Below the pieces are notes generated by a model, which was not told the DNA's origin, ran no database searches, and was given only the letters and a program-made list of their open reading frames with translations. A stretch of DNA of 62,279 nucleotides. Origin: an uncultured Porphyromonadaceae bacterium (GTDB lineage Bacteria; Bacteroidota; Bacteroidia; Bacteroidales; Muribaculaceae). Made by a program: the position numbers and the translations under genes. Positions 60,285-62,279 of this stretch are shown here, piece after piece. Where the stretch lies: assembly GCA_900545955.1 (NCBI GenBank), contig URAU01000015.1:1-62279 (forward strand), written 5' to 3'. Each line of letters opens with the position of its first letter. Positions within the stretch are counted from its first letter, which is position 1.

Positions 60285-61517
60285 ATGCGAAGTACATTCA
60301 AGGTATTATTTTACGTGAAGAAAGGCAGCGAGAAGCCGAACGGCAACCTGCCTCTGATGTGCCGTATCACGGTGGACGGCGAGATTAAACAGTTCAGTTG
60401 CAAGATGGACGTTCCCCCACGGTTGTGGGACGTGAAGAACAGCCGTGCTTCGGGCAAGAGCGTCGAAGCGCAGAGAATCAACCTTGCGGTAGATAAAATC
60501 CGTGTGGATGTAAACCGCCGTTATCAAGAACTGATGCAGACGGACGGTTATGTTACCGCCGCCAAACTCAAAGACGCCTATCTCGGTATCGGCGTTAAGC
60601 AGGAAACCTTGTTGAAGCTGTTCGAGCAGCACAACGCCGAGTTTGAGAAGAAAGTCGGACACAGCAGGGCGCAGGGGACATTTACCCGTTATCGGACGGT
60701 CTGCAACCATATTCGGGAGTTCCTGCCCCATGCCTACAAGCGTGAGGACATCCCGTTAAAGGAACTCAACCTCACATTCATCAACGATTTCGAGTATTTT
60801 TTGCGCACGGAGAAGAAATGCCGCACCAATACCGTGTGGGGCTACATGATTGTGTTGAAACACATCGTTTCCATTGCGAGGAACGACGGGCGTTTGCCGT
60901 TCAACCCCTTTGCGGGATATATCAACTCTCCCGAAAGCGTGGATAGGGGCTACCTCACCCAAACGGAGATACAGACGCTCATGGACGCACCGATGAAGAA
61001 CGCCACCCACGAGCTTGTACGGGACTTGTTCGTCTTTTCTGTTTTTACGGGTTTGGCGTATTCGGACGTGAAGAACCTTACCATTGACCGCCTGCAAACA
61101 TTCTTCGACGGCAATCTGTGGATAATCACCCGAAGAAAGAAAACCAACACCGAATCGAACATTCGTCTTTTGGACGTTCCCAAGCGTATCATGGAGAAAT
61201 ACAAGGGGCTGGCAAGGGACGGTCATGTTTTCCCCGTTCCGAGCAACGGAAGTTGCAACAAGATACTTAAAGAGATAGGCAGACAATGCGGCTTCAAGGT
61301 ACGTTTGACCTACCATGTTGCACGCCACACGAACGCTACGACCGTACTTTTATCGCACGGCGTACCCATCGAAACGGTGAGCCGTCTTTTAGGGCATACC
61401 AACATAAAGACCACCCAAATTTACGCCAAAATCACCGCCCAGAAGATAAGCCAAGACATGGAAACCTTGTCGCACAAGTTGGAAGATATGGAGAAGAATA
61501 TCTGCCGAGCCATCTAA
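60285..61517 (+). CDS. Tyrosine recombinase of the IntDOT-like (Bacteroides CTn) type
   Basis: A 410-residue site-specific integrase. An Arm-DNA-binding N-terminus (MRSTFKVLFYVKKGSEK) and a SAM-like core-binding domain (about 100-200) precede the catalytic domain. Catalytic residues are H344 and R347 in YHVARHTNATT, H371 in RLLGHTNIKTTQIYAKI and the nucleophile Y380. The first arginine is replaced in the box FSVFTGLAYSDVKNL, as in the CTnDOT integrase, which also lacks it. A helical tail follows. Base composition is lower in GC than the housekeeping genes. It marks the left end of an integrative element. Confidence 0.93.
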   Translation: MRSTFKVLFYVKKGSEKPNGNLPLMCRITVDGEIKQFSCKMDVPPRLWDVKNSRASGKSVEAQRINLAVDKIRVDVNRRYQELMQTDGYVTAAKLKDAYLGIGVKQETLLKLFEQHNAEFEKKVGHSRAQGTFTRYRTVCNHIREFLPHAYKREDIPLKELNLTFINDFEYFLRTEKKCRTNTVWGYMIVLKHIVSIARNDGRLPFNPFAGYINSPESVDRGYLTQTEIQTLMDAPMKNATHELVRDLFVFSVFTGLAYSDVKNLTIDRLQTFFDGNLWIITRRKKTNTESNIRLLDVPKRIMEKYKGLARDGHVFPVPSNGSCNKILKEIGRQCGFKVRLTYHVARHTNATTVLLSHGVPIETVSRLLGHTNIKTTQIYAKITAQKISQDMETLSHKLEDMEKNICRAI

Positions 61518-61534
61518 TTAAAAACAGAATCCCG

Positions 61535-61927
61535 ATGAAAGAAAAAAGGAATATTATCACGATGGACGAGCAGGGCAATATCTTCCTGCCGAACGATATA
61601 GGTGCAACCGCCATGACCGAGTGGGAAATCTGCGAACTGTTCGGGGTTATCGTCCCGACGGTTCGGGCAGGGATAAAGGCACTCTGCAAAAGCGGAGTTT
61701 TGAGTATATATGACATAAAGCGCATTATCCGCATATCGGACAGATACAGCGCGGAGGTTTACAACCTCGAAACGATAGCCGCCCTCGCTTTCCGTGTCGA
61801 ATCGTTCGGGGCGGCGAAAGTCCGCAGGGCATTATTGGAAAGGATTATACACGGGCGAAAAGAGAAAACGGCGGTATTCGTGTCGGTTGTTTCGGACGGC
61901 AAGCCCAACAGCCGTTGGAAAGCGTGA
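61535..61927 (+). CDS. Small DNA-binding-type protein of the mobile element
   Basis: A 130-residue protein encoded 17 bp after the integrase stop. It holds a probable helix-turn-helix: MTEWEICELFGVIVPTVRAGIKALCKSGV followed by IYDIKRIIRISDRYSAEVYNLETIAAL. Genes of this type commonly sit right after integrases in Bacteroides conjugative or mobilisable elements and may be excisionase or regulatory factors; that is inference. Start ATG 61535. The last residues include SDGKPNSRWKA. Confidence 0.75.
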   Translation: MKEKRNIITMDEQGNIFLPNDIGATAMTEWEICELFGVIVPTVRAGIKALCKSGVLSIYDIKRIIRISDRYSAEVYNLETIAALAFRVESFGAAKVRRALLERIIHGRKEKTAVFVSVVSDGKPNSRWKA

Positions 61928-61946
61928 TGATATACCAACATATCAA

Positions 61947-61986
61947 CATACCAACATGCAAACATACCAGCATACCAACATGCAAA
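61947..61986. repeat. Iteron-like 16-bp direct repeats
   Basis: CATACCAACATGCAAA occurs at 61947-61962 and 61971-61986, spaced by CATACCAG, with partial CATA/ACCAACAT units just before. Such repeats are candidate binding sites for the integrase, excisionase or a replication/transfer protein. Confidence 0.7.
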
Positions 61987-62118
61987 CCTATCACTATGGT
62001 GATATATATTGCAGGTTCTATTCCTCTTTTCAGAGGAAAGCGGAGCAATCATTTCCGTTTACAAAGGCAAAGCAAGCACGGGGCTTTATGTCGGCTAAAA
62101 GGTCAAGCGGCTGCGCCG

Positions 62119-62169
62119 TTTCCCGATAAATCTTCCTCTCGCTTCGCTGCGAGCGTATTTATCGGGAAA
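62119..62169. other. Strong two-level hairpin near the right end
   Basis: A perfect 13-bp outer stem (TTTCCCGATAAAT and ATTTATCGGGAAA, 62119-62131 with 62157-62169) encloses a second stem CTCGC/GCGAG around TTCGCT. No T-run follows. It may be an attenuator, an oriT-associated hairpin or an att structure of the mobile element. The bases from 62170 to the end hold no recognisable gene start. Confidence 0.6.
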
Positions 62170-62279
62170 ACCTTGTATCCGACCGCCCCGTGCAAAAGAG
62201 CCTTTGAAAACGGAAACGACCGCCCCGCCGCCCACCACCGACCGAAAGGGAAAAATAATAAGGTGGGGTTATACGGGTA

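Overview
This is a gene-dense, GC-rich chromosomal stretch from a member of the Bacteroidales, most likely a Muribaculaceae-type gut bacterium. The order is supported by several signs: Bacteroidetes-type promoters (TTG, about 20 bp, TAnnTTTG), gene sets typical of the order (DUF3256, RecF followed by a DciA/DUF721 protein, a LysS with a C-terminal extension, a BspA-like surface protein) and a CTnDOT-like tyrosine integrase. The family-level guess is weaker. Bases 1-41 are an Illumina Nextera adapter, so the left end is an assembly or read end, not biology.

Layout. 42-5000: end of an M16 peptidase, then leftward xseB, xseA, a DUF3256 secreted protein and a DEAD-box RNA helicase. 5.2-9.2 kb: an AT-rich DUF3667 membrane protein, a HAD phosphatase, a sensor histidine kinase and a small outer-membrane protein. 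9.4-15.9 kb: a 983-aa TPR protein, a beta-barrel protein, a degenerate AsnA-like protein and trmD, all rightward. 15.9-19.0 kb: leftward pyrE, SRPBCC protein, Rieske-like lipoprotein and a second DEAD-box helicase. 19.2-22.9 kb: GtrA protein, CDP-alcohol phosphatidyltransferase, PAP2/AUR1-like transferase and a flippase-like membrane protein, which resembles the Bacteroides inositol-lipid locus. 23-39.4 kb: a long rightward housekeeping run (DUF1846, aminotransferase, RsmI-like methylase, WalJ-like MBL, menA, recF, dciA-like, thioesterase, SIS isomerase, ribH, M28 peptidase, sufE, POT transporter, lysS, gpsA, RecD-like helicase). 39.7-42.9 kb: a large AT-rich BspA-like surface protein. 43.8-47.1 kb: an NSS transporter and a DUF349 protein. 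47.6-53.8 kb: a lone xylosidase-C-terminal-like domain protein, a C-terminal processing protease and mfd.

53.8-59.7 kb is a leftward thiamine operon (thiS, a TenI-ThiE fusion, thiG, thiH, thiF, tenA, thiD). It is preceded by a full control region: promoter, TPP riboswitch and intrinsic terminator. There is no thiC in it. 60-62.3 kb is the start of an integrative mobile element (integrase, small DNA-binding-type protein, iteron-like repeats and a strong hairpin) that runs off the right end.

Two kinds of non-coding repeats stand out. A short palindromic REP-like unit recurs at four intergenic loci. A 186-bp element with 10-bp perfect terminal inverted repeats occurs complete at 47404-47589 and again, inverted and truncated, at 59853-60023, exactly where the sequence leading into the mobile-element integrase begins. 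I found no tRNA, rRNA or CRISPR array. The strongest candidates for something undescribed are the degenerate AsnA paralogue in its outer-membrane context, and the 186-bp element together with the orphan promoter-terminator beside it.
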